NCBI GenBank assembly: GCA_949752745.1
Contig: OX457031.1
Coordinates: 49,138,162 to 49,202,161, forward strand
DNA: 64,000 bases
Direction: 5' to 3'
Source of the DNA: Protula sp. h YS-2021
Lineage: Eukaryota; Annelida; Polychaeta; Sabellida; Serpulidae
The notes beneath the pieces are model-generated. The model made no database searches, was not told the origin of the DNA, and saw nothing but the letters and a program-made list of their open reading frames with translations. The position numbers and the translations under genes are program-made. Of this stretch, positions 1 to 10,149 are shown piece after piece; position 1 is the first letter of the stretch; every line of letters begins with the position of its first letter.

Positions 1-504
1 CCTGAAGCACAATTCGTGTTGAAGGACAATCTAGAGAAGCTGAGGATACCTGGCTTTCTCCTTATACTATCAAATGATTTAGAAGTGCGTGTGACTGAGA
101 ACTGTCTAGACGTGTTTGTACGATTTCGCCAGTACAGAACGCTACGACTACATCACCCTCAACACAGTGGAATGGAACGCTCTGTTAAAAAAAATTGGAT
201 TGGGAAGAACCTGACGCTTGAATTCAAAGAGGACTTGAAAGTGCAATTCATGCTGGGTACCAAGTCCATTGAGCTAACACATCCCATGTGGATTATGGTG
301 ATGGATATAGACATGAATGAATATGGATATGAACTGAAACTGTCTGAAGATGAAACTGTTAAAATAATAAAGTTTGGTAATGTGAGTTATGTGAGTTTTC
401 ATAGCATTTACAAACGTGGGTATAATGTCTATGATAAATATATTAATTTAGATTGTCATGAATGGCATTCGTTTAGCAATGTATTGAATGTTATTTGTTT
501 GTAA
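1..504 (+). CDS. Unrecognised ORF, 5' end outside window
   Basis: A reading frame of about 167 codons is open from the window edge to a TAA stop. No ATG starts it here, so the 5' part is missing. I do not recognise the protein. It is hydrophilic, rich in Glu, Lys and Tyr, and has no obvious membrane segment or metal-binding cluster. It runs towards the protease relic of the Maverick/Polinton element on the other strand, so it is probably accessory cargo of that element rather than a host gene. It is the only long uninterrupted frame in the first 8 kb, which suggests younger or better preserved sequence. That it is coding is inferred from length alone. Confidence 0.45.
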   Translation, partial: PEAQFVLKDNLEKLRIPGFLLILSNDLEVRVTENCLDVFVRFRQYRTLRLHHPQHSGMERSVKKNWIGKNLTLEFKEDLKVQFMLGTKSIELTHPMWIMVMDIDMNEYGYELKLSEDETVKIIKFGNVSYVSFHSIYKRGYNVYDKYINLDCHEWHSFSNVLNVICL

Positions 505-658
505 AATAATTGTTAAAATGAAAATAATTTGCTTTGTTTTGTAGCACAATAAAAAAACAAAGTTGTAAAAAACTGTCTTGTTTTAATTTACAATAAATGA
601 GATTGACAATTATCCAAAAAAAAACAACTTAACTAACACAACTCTATATAAAACAACA

Positions 659-1085
659 TCAATAAAACAATGGTTTATAATATGTATATAAAAAATCCAT
701 TACCACAAAATCACCATCACCTTTCAATACATCAATGATTTCAAAAGGACTATGTCCCCGAGCTCTTTGAATAATATAGTGTACACAATAAAATCCACAT
801 GTAGATGATATCGGTGTTTTTAATGGAACTGAATTATAAATGAAATTAAACTTTATTCAAACGGCTGTCTATAGGTGAAAGTCCATAAGAGTCAAAATAT
901 TCTGCAGGGTCTTTGTCAAAATACACTGCCACCCGATGCTCTCCTGGCTCATAATGATCGTCTGTATTGATTACATAGGCACCATGTTGTAAAGATGGTA
1001 ACTGGTCCATTGAAAACACGCCTTGAAACAAGTCTTTTGTGAACCTATCATGAAATAGTATGGCAACTGTCTGCTTCGTGTTCAT
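659..1085 (-). pseudogene. Maverick/Polinton maturation protease (adenain-like), frameshifted
   Basis: Adenain-like cysteine proteases cleave capsid precursors during virion maturation. The first part (1085 to 846) holds the region around the catalytic His in the context GEHRVAVYF, followed by EYFDSYG. The catalytic Cys region (STCGFYCVHYI) lies in another frame at about 815-770, and that frame runs on to a stop at 659. The two halves are separated by a frame change and a stop near 846. The usual aromatic residue after the His is Arg here. The start at 1085 overlaps the capsid gene's end by 4 bp, which keeps the compact gene order of these elements. Family assignment is good; the gene is clearly broken. 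Confidence 0.75.
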
Positions 1086-2390
1086 GATTGGTAGTCGAAT
1101 TGAATGCTGCGATTTGCACTTCTTTCAATGATGTTATGAAATTCAGCATAGACTATAACATTGACTGTACTTTGCAAGGCACCGTCAAAATTCATCTCTA
1201 GCCGCAAATTTCCATGTTTGATAAGGGCATAATGATCATCACCATCATAATCAGCTGTTAAGTCGAAATAAAATAAAGCATGACCTCTAGGCCAATCTTC
1301 CCATTTTATGATGGAATTTTTCTCACCATTCAATACATCAAAAGATTTTTAGAGAGTTTCAAAAGCCTCAAGATACTTGTCCCGATTTATGTTGAGCTTG
1401 AGAGGTTTGGATAGGACTGGTTCACCATCAGTGTAAAGTTGCATGTAGTTAAGACTAAAATGTTCGAAATTGTATGCATTTCTCAACACTGTTCTAGCAA
1501 AAGATTCATTATGAAAAATTCCAATGACAATATGTTTTGGTAATTGACCCAAAAAGATCTTTCAAAAAAGATTGAAATCCAGCTGGAATGGCTAAAATTT
1601 TACATTCTTTTCTGGTAATAGGAACCTGGACTAACTTTGCGAATGGTTAAAAACGCATCTTTCACTTCTACCTTAAAAATATTATTTGCAGCCATTAATA
1701 CATATTCATTTTTTTGTCAATGTAAACACAATTTCATACGGATGCCATTGGGAAGATAACGATCCTGCTCAAACAAATCTGCCCTTAAAGCAGCTGTAAG
1801 CATAAACTCATGGCTTAGACGGGTATACAAATAACGATTATGTAAACCATTATTTCCTGCTTCAGCTAGTTCACTACCCTCAACAGTTACATGAAAACCT
1901 CTTACATACTTTCACGATTGGATCTTTTCACCTTATAAGCATTCATTGATCCAGCAGTATCTTTATAGATGAGACGCATAGAGCGCTCAGAATTGATACT
2001 TTCTTCCGAATCATGAATGAGGTGGGATATAATGCTGGTATAACCATGGGTATTGTTACTGTGCGAAATCAATCGCTCATTCAGAACTAATTCAATATTA
2101 GACCATAACTCATTGAAAAATGATTGATGCATGATCCGTTATCATCTACACCACTCACTGTTCCATCACCCTTTACAATGCAGCATACAATATGAAGTCT
2201 ACTGTTCTTTAAATCTAAATATTCTTCTGTACTTGCAGGAATACAGAATTGTATCAGCACCCTCTCTAATGGTTGTGAGTGGTTGATAGTCCACATTATA
2301 ACTTTTTTCTACAGCAGTTTGCGTTGGGGGTATGTAAAACCATTCCAATGGAGAAAGACTACATTGACAAGGATGATTATGAATTAAAGA
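1082..2390 (-). pseudogene. Maverick/Polinton major capsid protein (F54H12.2-like), multiply frameshifted
   Basis: The fragments read in order along the minus strand like the invertebrate protein family often labelled F54H12.2-like, which corresponds to the double jelly-roll major capsid protein of Polintons. An N-terminal piece with PPTQTAVEKS lies at about 2380-2260. Middle pieces lie at 2296-2087 and 2132-1902. A downstream piece (1552-1349) carries QLPKHIVIGIF, and the C-terminal piece (1333-1082) carries VNVIVYAEFHNII before its stop. Several frame changes and stops separate them. About 430 codons of coding space remain, near full length for the family. It lies between the pX-like gene and the protease, as expected. 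No intact product could be made. Confidence 0.75.
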
Positions 2391-2399
2391 CACATTCAC

Positions 2400-2791
2400 A
2401 AGGATGATTATGAATATAAGACATTTTTTTGTTCGCAAGATATCTTTCTTATGTTTTGTTGATGTTATCTCTCTAACTGCCTTTCGCCTTCTGACATGTT
2501 TTATCGGTTGCACTTTCTTTTGTCCTCCTAACACATCGTCAACCGCATGCTGTGCTACTCGGCGAGTAATATCTTTCGCAACATCTTTTACAGCCTTTTT
2601 AACATGTGGTATAACCATTTTAGCTCCTGCCTTGGAAGTACTGGAACAGCTTTATGAGCCAATGATGCCAGTATTGAACCAATACCATCGCCATATTTCA
2701 TTCGCGCTCCTTTGAATCCTGGAAAATCCCCATTTACTTGACGAAGAAAATTGCTGCGGTATGTAGATGAATAATGTCTGTATGCTTTCAT
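2400..2791 (-). pseudogene. pX-like basic core/minor capsid protein of Maverick
   Basis: A first piece (2791-2588) contains Arg/Lys-rich sequence followed by a Gly-rich GDGIGSILASLAHKA segment. A second piece (about 2618-2400) continues with KKAVKDVAKDITRRVAQHAV and a basic run containing RRRKAV. This combination of Gly-rich hydrophobic patch, amphipathic helix and basic tail is typical of the small core protein encoded before the capsid gene in metazoan Mavericks, compared with adenoviral pX/pVI. The two parts are in different frames around 2600. The 2791 start overlaps the minor-capsid fragment's stop by 4 bp. The exact role is inferred from family context. Confidence 0.55.
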
Positions 2792-3538
2792 AACGCTTTT
2801 TGTCGAAAATGACGTTTACATATCACTTTCCCGGCTTGAACTGAAACATTATGACCTGTGTTATCCTTAATATTCATTTCTATCGTGTCAAATTTTGATG
2901 TGTTTGCCAAGACATAATGAGGTTTTTCATAAGGTTTCATAATAATATCACCATTATCATCTTCAATGGGAACAGAACGTAGAAAAGTAACATAATAATG
3001 TCCAACTACTTGTGGCTCGCAAATACTGCCGTACACATAAAGTGTATGTATAAAAATCCATGTTTTACATCTGATTGAGGTTCAGTAGAACCGGATTCTT
3101 CATAACATTTATCTGGTTTAATCCTAAAACCTCAGCTAATCCAGTAGAAAAGAAAATATCATAGTTATTTCTCAAAATAAGAGAAACTCTTCGAATAAAT
3201 TTATCATACTTTAACCGAATAGGGTTTGCATTAATAGAGTTTTGTAATTCTTTATTTATTGCACTGTATATTTCAAGTATGGATCTGTAGTAACCGTATG
3301 GAATGGTAACTTGATCAAATGCATCTAACGATGATCGATAATGAAGAGTATAGTCTATTCCTTGCCTCATTGTCGTCCATGTGTGTGGGTACTGAATTTC
3401 TGCTAGGGCCACTTCATATTTTCCTTTCAAATATAATGTACGAGGTAAACGAATTTGATAATTAGAAGCCTTATTAGTAAGATAATTGTTCATGCTAGCA
3501 TTACTGGGTAAAGTAATGTAAAAACTTGTTGACTCCAT
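2788..3538 (-). pseudogene. Maverick minor capsid (penton-like) protein, frameshifted
   Basis: The fragment at 3538-3065 opens with MESTSFYITLPSNASM and contains YEVALAEIQYPHTW, a hallmark of a protein found in invertebrate Maverick elements and usually equated with the minor capsid or penton protein. The C-terminal part follows in another frame at 3036-2788 and ends with a segment containing GKVICKRHFR, as this family does. Together they cover about 245 codons, near full length. A frame change around 3060 breaks the gene. Its position just before the pX-like and capsid genes fits the element's late gene block. Confidence 0.65.
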
Positions 3539-3592
3539 GATTGCTAAATCGTTTATGCGATATGGATAGACTGGAGGTGTATATACATTACT

Positions 3593-3787
3593 TCATGTCT
3601 GGCACACGACATCCACACTGTCTACATAATCTACATTGCTGTCTACTACTTCTTGACAACAAACACTTACACACCTGATTTTTACAGGAACATTATTTTT
3701 ATTTTCATTTTCTTTACAACAACGCCATAACTCTTTAAACCATATTAAAAAGTTTCCCATCCTTCTGGAAACAGCCTTTGTTGACAC
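3593..3787 (-). CDS. Short cysteine-containing ORF, unrecognised
   Basis: A 64-codon frame with Cys residues (RCC, CVSVCC, VVCQT) and a low-complexity VDSNVDYVDSVDVV tail lies between the minor-capsid gene and the MVLIPE-type gene. I do not recognise it. It may be a leftover of the C-terminal part of the upstream gene in another frame. Weak support. Confidence 0.2.
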   Translation of the reverse strand: MSTKAVSRRMGNFLIWFKELWRCCKENENKNNVPVKIRCVSVCCQEVVDSNVDYVDSVDVVCQT

Positions 3788-3839
3788 TGTTTATCTCTTT
3801 GGTAATATCTTCATGAGTTGTCTTTTTGTCAAAAACAGT

Positions 3840-4335
3840 TTTGGAATATTAGCGTCTACAATTTCCTCAATAAACTGCTTCCAACTATATGGTGGTTCTC
3901 GTTGTCATTCTCTTCTTGTAGCAACCAATGCTTCTTTCAGCAAATCAATAATATTGGTATTCGTGATGACATCACCCGTTTTTAAAACAAGTTCATTTTT
4001 ATCTGTCCATCTCGTACCATGTTTCTTAAGTTCTGCCAGAAGTTGTGTTAGTTTTGCATCATAAATATTTTGGAAATGCTTTAGAAACTGTTGCAACTTT
4101 TCTGATTTTTATACATTAGATGATGCAGCAGAGTTTTGTTGTTGTTGTTGTTGTTATTGAATTGTTCGTAAATGATGACCAAGAAGTTGAGACATTTCCA
4201 TTGCCTTTCACGAGTTCGTTTCTCACGTAAAAGTTTATTCACTTTCGTTTTTATTCCACCATCTTTTCCCTTCTTTTCTAACAACATTTTATATTCATAT
4301 TCAGGAATGAGGACCATTTTCAAAGTATGTTTCAT
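3840..4335 (-). pseudogene. Conserved Maverick accessory protein (MVLIPE type), frameshifted
   Basis: The frame starts at 4335 with MKHTLKMVLIPEYEYKMLL. Proteins opening with M-V-L-x-P-E in a basic, coiled-coil-prone context are common in metazoan Maverick elements between the ATPase/small-protein block and the capsid genes. The gene passes through an Asn/Thr-rich microsatellite (ACA repeats at about 4140) into another frame, 4096-3905, with KHGTRWTDKNEL and NIIDLLKEAL. A last piece with PPYSWKQFIEEIV is visible in a third frame near 3900-3840. Function is unknown; a virion or assembly role is inferred from position. Confidence 0.5.
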
Positions 4336-4414
4336 TTTAACAGCAACTGAGCTAACAAGGATAATGCAAATTGAGAATGAATCCTCCTTTCTGACTGACC
4401 AACTTCTTTTTTCT

Positions 4415-4648
4415 TCAAAGTGATATCTTCTTATCTGCTAGAGTGAGTATAGTATGACGCTCATGCTTGAATTCCTTATACCTTTTTGAGCTTAAGGTTA
4501 AATGTTCTCGCAATATATTCAAACAAATTTCAAACAAGCTAGTTAATTCCTCTTTAGTGGCTTGTTGTGGTAAGGATTTACGTCGTTTAGGCCCACTGCG
4601 TGCAAGCAAGTGCAGAAAAGGCTGGTTAGCTTGAATACGTTTAGACAT
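4415..4648 (-). CDS. Small conserved Maverick protein (basic, helix-rich)
   Basis: An intact 77-codon frame begins MSKRIQANQPFLHLL and continues with a basic RSGPKRRKSL patch, a helical stretch LTSLFEICLNILREHL and a C-terminal LADKKISL. Small proteins with this layout recur in invertebrate Maverick elements next to the ATPase. The function is not established. It is one of the few uninterrupted genes in this copy, though at this length that may be chance. Confidence 0.55.
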   Translation of the reverse strand: MSKRIQANQPFLHLLARSGPKRRKSLPQQATKEELTSLFEICLNILREHLTLSSKRYKEFKHERHTILTLADKKISL

Positions 4649-4814
4649 CTTGGCTGCGAATGGTCAAGTGACTCGGTTCTTGTTCTTACGCTACTTTACC
4701 AACATATACATAATGTGTATCTTTTGGTAAAATGCCTGTATGAATACGCAGTTGATCATTTGTCTTTGACTTCAAATCAAAGAATAAATAGGCATGAGGT
4801 TTACTGGTAGCATC

Positions 4815-5310
4815 TTAATAGGCTTCTATGAGAAACTGAGATTTTCCAGGATACATTTGCCGCTCTAATATACTTATTTGTTGGCTGTCTCTAGGATTTT
4901 GCAACAGAATGATGTAATGCGTATTCAAACTAATATTTCTGATTTCTCTACCATAATGGAATAAATTTTGCACAATAAAAATGATGCTCAGATTTTGATG
5001 ACTGCTGCCAACACTAAAGAAGCGTGTCATACGATCATCATTTGGTCATTAAGTCGTCAATGATGAGTAAGTTTAATTTTTCGGATTGAAGCGCTCTTCA
5101 ATGTCTTCTGGAATGCCTTGGTAAAATTCCACATCTTTCATTCCCTGGTACAAAGGCTAAACTGTTGCATAGAGCCATAAAATAGTTTTTGGATAGGGTT
5201 TAATTAACTTCTGTTTTATATTTTCCTTGACCAGAGATGTTTTACCACTGCCTGTAATTCCAGAGACCAAAAATGTAATGGATACTTCATTTTTTAATGT
5301 CTGTTTATTT
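4815..5310 (-). pseudogene. Maverick packaging ATPase (FtsK/HerA-type), interrupted
   Basis: Polinton packaging ATPases are FtsK/HerA-like P-loop enzymes thought to drive DNA into capsids. On the minus strand a Walker A motif, GITGSGKTS, lies near 5265-5239. A Walker B motif, NLLIIDDLM, lies near 5077-5049. The C-terminal part at 5030-4815 contains SHQNLSIIFIVQNLF and LERQMYPGKSQF, characteristic of the family. In-frame stops near 5165 and 5040 and at least one frame change interrupt it, so it is not functional. The N-terminus is unclear. The integrase lies immediately upstream. Confidence 0.75.
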
Positions 5311-5379
5311 CACTCAACTGTTAAACATCTTTGGTCAACCTAATCACTTGACAAATAATTCTTTAACATAGCGTCTTTT

Positions 5380-6385
5380 TCATATTTTCAAGACCTTTTC
5401 ATTTCTGTAGATGGATTCAATTTCTTTTGTCATTTTCTGCAGTTCTTTATCATAGAAATGCCCATCAATATCTTCATCCAAAAAGTCTTTCACACGATAT
5501 AAGTGTATTCCTTGCTTCTTACAACGATATGTGACAATGAAGAGTTCTTTCGTCCACTTTATGCGATAATCTCGTTGAAACATGTATTTCATGTGGGAAA
5601 TGCGAACATGTTGACCAATTTTAAATTTGTAGGGTTTTTTTCTTCTTCTTTGCTTTTAATTTCAATTTGTCCACATACATGTACTTGCACACTTTAGATT
5701 AATTTTTCTTTCGAATATCTGAGAGGCATACTTATTGGGGAGGAGAAATGAGGTCTGTGGTTGTAACTGTACACTAAGTCGGGAAGGATGCCACATAGCA
5801 ATAAGTTTGGTTATGTAGGAAACTCCGATACATCAGTCTCTTTGGAGTACGAATGACTCTCTCAGCGAATTTGGCGTTGGTTTCATTCTTTGTCGTATAG
5901 GCATGAATTCCCTCCTTCAAAAATGCTTTTACCCATCTGTTTTGAAATTCAGTTCCTCTATCTGACCTTAAAGTTCGTGGTCTTCGATGTGTTTCATGAA
6001 AAATCTTCTGGAAGACTTGTATGACGCTGGTATGTGATTTGTTGGGTATTGGCTGCACCCACAAATATTTGGAAAACACATCAATAACAACCAGTAAAAA
6101 GCGGGTGTCATCATTATAGGAGGCTATGTTTCCCATGTCAGCCAAATCAATATCCCACATGTCATCAATACCACGTGTACTGACACGTTGCCTTTTAAAC
6201 CTGTATTTTACAGGTTGTAGTAAACTGAATGCATCTTGATCCTGCAACCAATTCTTCACTTGGGAATGAGTGGACTGCTTGTTTATGTTTTTTAATATGT
6301 GATAAAGTTTGTAAGGACCAGCAAATGCCTCCGTTTGACCAGGTTTAAAGTAAATATTGGTTAAGCAGTCTTTCCACGTCGACAT
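5380..6385 (-). pseudogene. Maverick/Polinton integrase (DDE, with chromodomain-like tail), frameshifted
   Basis: The N-terminal 200 codons (6385-5774) contain a retroviral-type integrase core. The first catalytic Asp is in WDIDLADMG, the second in LRSDRGTEFQ, and the Glu in NETNAKFAERVIR. This D,D(35)E arrangement matches Polinton integrases, which insert the element. The frame breaks near 5774. Downstream in other frames are NHRPHFSSPIS (about 5735) and a C-terminal segment (about 5640-5380) with KIGQHVRIS, FQRDYRIKWTKE and YRVKDFLDEDIDGHFYDKELQK, the chromodomain-like tail. All three catalytic residues survive, but the gene is split by frameshifts and a stop. Confidence 0.8.
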
Positions 6386-6839
6386 GTCAACACTAAATGG
6401 TCACCACTTGTCAACATATCTTACATTTTCTTTCGCCGCATAACTCAATAAACATATCTTACAGTTTATTCTTTTTTTACAGATCAAGTATAGACACAAT
6501 AGAGTTAATAATTGAAGTCCATTGATCTTCAATGTACACTAACCAACTACTAAATTCATCAAATTTTACAGCATCTACAGCATATTTCTCACAACGTTGA
6601 TTTGCATTGTCAACACTTTATCTAAATGAATATAATATTTAGCTTCATTCCATTATGCATAGACACATGTGAAATGACAAGTATGTTCTTTACACTCTTC
6701 ATCTTGACAAGTATCTTCTTTACACTCTTCATTTTGACAAGCAGGACATATTAAACATGCAAAATTGTTTTTGCATCTAATAACCTTTCCTCGCAATATA
6801 TTTTTTGCACATTATATTGTCTCAATGTAATGTCTGCCA

Positions 6840-7058
6840 TTATACTGCAACATAGATTAACCACTCTCTCACTTCATCAAACAGTCTTGGATCAAATCGA
6901 GCAAAGTGATATGCTGCTTCCACATCAAACTCCTCAGCTCCGTCAATGTGCGAAAGCATACACTCTTTGATAAAATCCTCACGTAAGTTCGCCAAGTTCC
7001 CAATAGATGCTGAAGTGCTGCAGCTGTTGTTGAACAGACCCAAAACGTGCCAGTTCAC
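6840..7058 (-). CDS. Unrecognised small ORF in Maverick region
   Basis: A 72-codon frame contains LREDFIKECMLSHIDGAEEFDVEA followed by a short acidic C-terminus, described here only in part. I recognise no domain. It lies upstream of the integrase on the same strand, separated by a 450-bp AT-rich stretch with short duplications (a tagged 'cttctttacactcttcat' repeat near 6690-6735). Probably element cargo, possibly truncated. Confidence 0.25.
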   Translation of the reverse strand: MNWHVLGLFNNSCSTSASIGNLANLREDFIKECMLSHIDGAEEFDVEAAYHFARFDPRLFDEVREWLIYVAV

Positions 7059-7199
7059 TTATCATGTAGTCCACGTACTTCTCCTTGAAACACGTTTTTA
7101 CATCCAACCTTGCTTCACATCTCCGTAGTGGTTGAATAATACTTGTTAAAAACACGTCTGCATACTATGACGGCTGGCGAGCAAATGATTCCAAAAGTC

Positions 7200-7382
7200 T
7201 TACTCTCCAGATATTGTTAGCGAGCCACAATTGTTGCAAAAGTTGTTTGGTTTACACATCTTGCAATTGTACTTGTGACAGTGACAATCAAAATCATCAA
7301 CATATCCGTGAGCACCACAATATTCACAGGTAAGTCCAAGTTGGTTTTGCACGTTCACATTCTCCAATTGAACTTCAGCCAA
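7200..7382 (-). CDS. Small cysteine-rich zinc-binding-like ORF
   Basis: Sixty codons with a dense Cys/His arrangement: CEYCGAHGYVDDF, then CHCHKYNCKMC and NFCNNCG. The paired C-x2-C motifs suggest a zinc-ribbon or B-box-like fold, but no named family is recognised. It lies between two other short minus-strand frames upstream of the integrase and is probably cargo of the Maverick element. Function unknown. Confidence 0.35.
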   Translation of the reverse strand: MAEVQLENVNVQNQLGLTCEYCGAHGYVDDFDCHCHKYNCKMCKPNNFCNNCGSLTISGE

Positions 7383-7408
7383 TCTTTACTTGTATAGTTT
7401 TGACACCT

Positions 7409-7850
7409 TCATCCGATTGTCCTTGCGCAGTTTGATGACAGTTTTCCTGCCATGACATTCCGTACATGCTCAGGTTTGGTGAATAAGACTGAGTTGATGT
7501 TATCCATCTCCTGAAGCATTATCTCCCATTCACCATCACTTGTGTTGATGTAATACTTGTATACTGTCCCTTCAAACAGTGATGTGCGCACAGACCTCAC
7601 ATAGAGCATGCTTTGGTATAAAATGACTTCAAGCCACTTCGTTTGGGTTAAGTACAGTTTGAAACCAATTTCTCAAGTTCTGACACACAGTCCCCCACAC
7701 GATGGTGCTAAAGCAAGCCATTTCTCTCCATGTTTGATGCGAAGAAATGGTTCAAATTTTCCATGCTCCACAGTAATGTTTAAGTTCACACTAGTTTTAA
7801 AGCAACTTGTCTTCTCCATGTGTACACATTGAATGCTGACTTGGTCCTCT
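7409..7850 (-). pseudogene. Unrecognised ~150-codon ORF with one in-frame stop
   Basis: Reading the minus strand from about 7850, one frame stays open except for a single TGA near 7677, and ends at 7409. Visible segments include HGKFEPFLRIKHGEKWLALA before the stop and VYKYYINTSDGEWEIMLQE after it. The lone internal stop in a ~440-bp frame suggests a recently broken gene. I do not recognise the family; the alternating hydrophobic pattern is beta-rich. Probably element cargo. Confidence 0.35.
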
Positions 7851-8119
7851 TCACCCGCTCCTTTTATACGGCATCACATGTATGTTTTTACGAGATTGTT
7901 GTAAAATCGTGGAGTCAGCTCCTTGATAGCATTTAGAAAGGCTGTTGGTAGACCGTCTGTTAAAGATTGTCTCATGACGATTACTAAAAAGTCTCCTCCT
8001 TTGCCATTGCTCATTATCCATGCAAAGAGCATTGACTTTGTGAAATGTCCTTCAGAAGCATCTGAAACGGATAAATATGCAAAAATCGTAAAATTGTGGG
8101 CTGATCACGCTTTTGAAAG

Positions 8120-8250
8120 GGGAACTTGTCATTCGAGCACATCTTTGAATGGGCTGGCCATTCGAGCACATCTTTGTATGGGTAGAGCTTGTCATTCAAA
8201 CACAGCTTTGAAGAGCGCGTGTCATTCGAACACATCTTTGAATGATGTGC
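8120..8250. repeat. Short imperfect direct repeats, possible Maverick subterminal repeats
   Basis: A unit resembling cattcgagcacatctttgaa recurs about four times with spacers of similar length. The repeats lie just outside the last element gene, where Mavericks often carry subterminal repeats. The link to the element end is inference. Confidence 0.4.
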
Positions 8251-8679
8251 TCTTCCCCGCCACATGACCAACCAAAGAAAAAAATATAACCAAAATAACA
8301 AAGAATTTCAACTACCTCAAATCTTCACTTCGTCCCATCTTCCACAACAGCACTGTCACTTCCTCTTGCACACACAATGTCCTTATAAAGGCTGATGAAC
8401 CATGTCCTGAGAGGGAGGGGTGGTCCTCACACGGTATGTCACAATGATTGATCAACGACGTCACGTGATGGCAGACAGATGGTAGAACTGTTTCTGCCCA
8501 ACGGGGGGTCCTCACATAGTATGTCAGAATGACTGACAGCGGTAAAACTGTCGCTGCCTAGGGAAGGGTTCCTCGCATAGTATGTCCTAGGGGGGGGGGG
8601 GGGGGGTTGGGGTCACGTGATTGATGACGTCACACAGATTGACTGTTGTAGAACTCTTGTTTTCCTACTACTTCCGTAT
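8251..8679. other. No gene seen; G-run and short local duplications
   Basis: Contains three related segments ending in 'cacatagtatgtc'/'cgcatagtatgtc'-like sequence near 8420-8590 and a run of about 20 G at 8587-8606. Could be part of the Maverick terminus. No coding evidence. Confidence 0.4.
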
Positions 8680-8886
8680 CTAGGGACACTGCTTAAGATA
8701 GCTCAACGGCGGAAGAGACACGATGCGAACGATCACATTAATATGAGCGCAACATTGTAGCACATCACCATCTATCCTATACCGGGTCTGAAGACGCTGG
8801 AACAATATGCAATTGTCAATCGTGTCGAAGGCAGCGCTGAGGTCGAGTAATATCAGCAGCATGGCAGTAGGATCGGGTATAGTCAA
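8680..8886 (-). pseudogene. Non-LTR retrotransposon reverse transcriptase fragment
   Basis: The minus-strand frame contains AMLLILLDLSAAFDTIDNCI, the reverse-transcriptase A box (D-L-S-A-A-F-D-T-I-D) typical of LINE elements, followed by LQRLQTRYRIDGDV. Only about 60 codons around this box remain, and there is no catalytic YADD-type box nearby. It is a 5'- and 3'-truncated relic. Confidence 0.75.
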
Positions 8887-9340
8887 TCAATTAATTTATC
8901 ATATCAAATCAAAGTATAAAGCAATGTACGGCGTTTGAAAGGATAATAGCCACCGAAGAAGGGTATCTCTTATGCTTACAGCTGCTGTGTAAATATGTCA
9001 AAATGGCGACTTCTAAGAAAAAAAATGTTATAAATAAGGAAGATTTAAAGCGCTTGATGAAACAGTCTACAAACCAAGCAAATAATCGAAAGATAGATTC
9101 TCCTCTTGCAAAATATCCTTTCACTATAACCAGTCTATTGTATCGGTCAACTCTTTGTACTTAAATCTTAAGTTATCGCCCGGACAAAATGATGATTTTC
9201 CTGTTTTTTTCCTTTTGGCAGTCCTGTTCTCAAGACCAAACTAGAGACTTGTTCTCATACTTTCAATCTGCGAAATGGGAAATATGGCTTGGTGGACTGT
9301 ATGCCAAATGGGGGTAGAGACAAGCGGATTCATACTTAGA
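8887..9340. other. No gene seen
   Basis: AT-rich sequence without recognisable coding or repeat structure. A short plus-strand stretch near 9000 (caaaatggcgacttctaaga) has a start-like context but no sustained frame. Confidence 0.4.
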
Positions 9341-9349
9341 CTTTTGCCG

Positions 9350-10113
9350 AAAAAGCTTTTGCGTTTCGACTGAATTCAGTTGGGATGAGGATATGAAAAA
9401 AAAAACTGGCAAAAATCAACAAAATTCCATTTTGCCAGAAACTTATTCACATGTTGACTGTTAAAATGGCTAAATAATATGTAGAATAGTTTTTAGTAGA
9501 TCACGTGACAGTCCCAGTGGAACCTTTCTGTCTTCCTGTGTCAGAGAGGGTCACAGTTCCTGTAATAGAAATGACAATTGATCTCAACTTTCGAGGCTAT
9601 GGATCTTTCGGCGTATGTTCCAGGACACCGAGATTCGGACTAGCAGGCGTTTTCTTAAAAAGCACGCTGAGAAGTATCTTGGCGCGTTGTTGTCGACCTC
9701 GGCCAAACTACCAAGCTTGAGTAGAGTGGTCTGTATCCTGATCTTAAGAAAACATCTATTTTTCTCAGTACGAAATTGTTGTTTGACCATAGCAATTGTG
9801 CGCCATAATTTATAATTGGACCATTTATGTGATGCAACCTTTTTAAAATAACGTTAGTGGCCCTAGTCGTGCGTCTAGATTGGCAAAATTGAGATCAATG
9901 ACATGTTCTATTATGGGAACTTTAACTCTTTCTGGGAAGGAAGCAAGAGTCATCTAGGACTAATCACATGATGGCGTTTTAAGTAAGAAAAGATGCATGT
10001 TGAAAGAAAATTAGAATTTTGATGCTTTTCTCTTATCATTTCTTTATAATGTATCCCAGAAAATTTGCAGTCGAAACGACATCTCTACCGGAAAGATCCG
10101 AAAGCACGAATTG
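9350..10113. repeat. Copy 1 of a dispersed TIR repeat family, split by an insertion
   Basis: The stretch from 'gaattcagttgggatgagga' (about 9370) to about 9495 matches the first half of the element at 45,310-45,647. The stretch from about 9965 to 10,113, ending 'cacgaattggcttat', matches its second half. The roughly 460 bp between them (about 9500-9960) is absent from the other copies, so something was inserted or locally rearranged. The left inverted repeat is degenerate here. Confidence 0.6.
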
Positions 10114-10149
10114 GCTTATTCACCCTGTTTTTCAAAACAGGTGTTGATG

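Larger units (their letters stand above)
1..8300. mobile_element. Decayed Maverick/Polinton (adintovirus-like) element, left end outside window
   Basis: The minus strand carries, in order from 6.4 kb down to 0.66 kb, relics of a retroviral-type integrase with chromodomain-like tail, a packaging ATPase, two small conserved proteins, a minor-capsid-like protein, a pX-like basic protein, the major capsid protein and an adenain-type protease. This gene set is diagnostic of Maverick/Polinton elements, large self-synthesising DNA transposons of virus-like origin. Almost every gene has stops or frameshifts, so the copy is dead. No protein-primed DNA polymerase B is visible; it may lie left of position 1 or be lost. 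The right boundary is uncertain: short direct repeats at 8.12-8.25 kb could be subterminal repeats, and no terminal inverted repeat could be paired inside the window. Confidence 0.85.
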
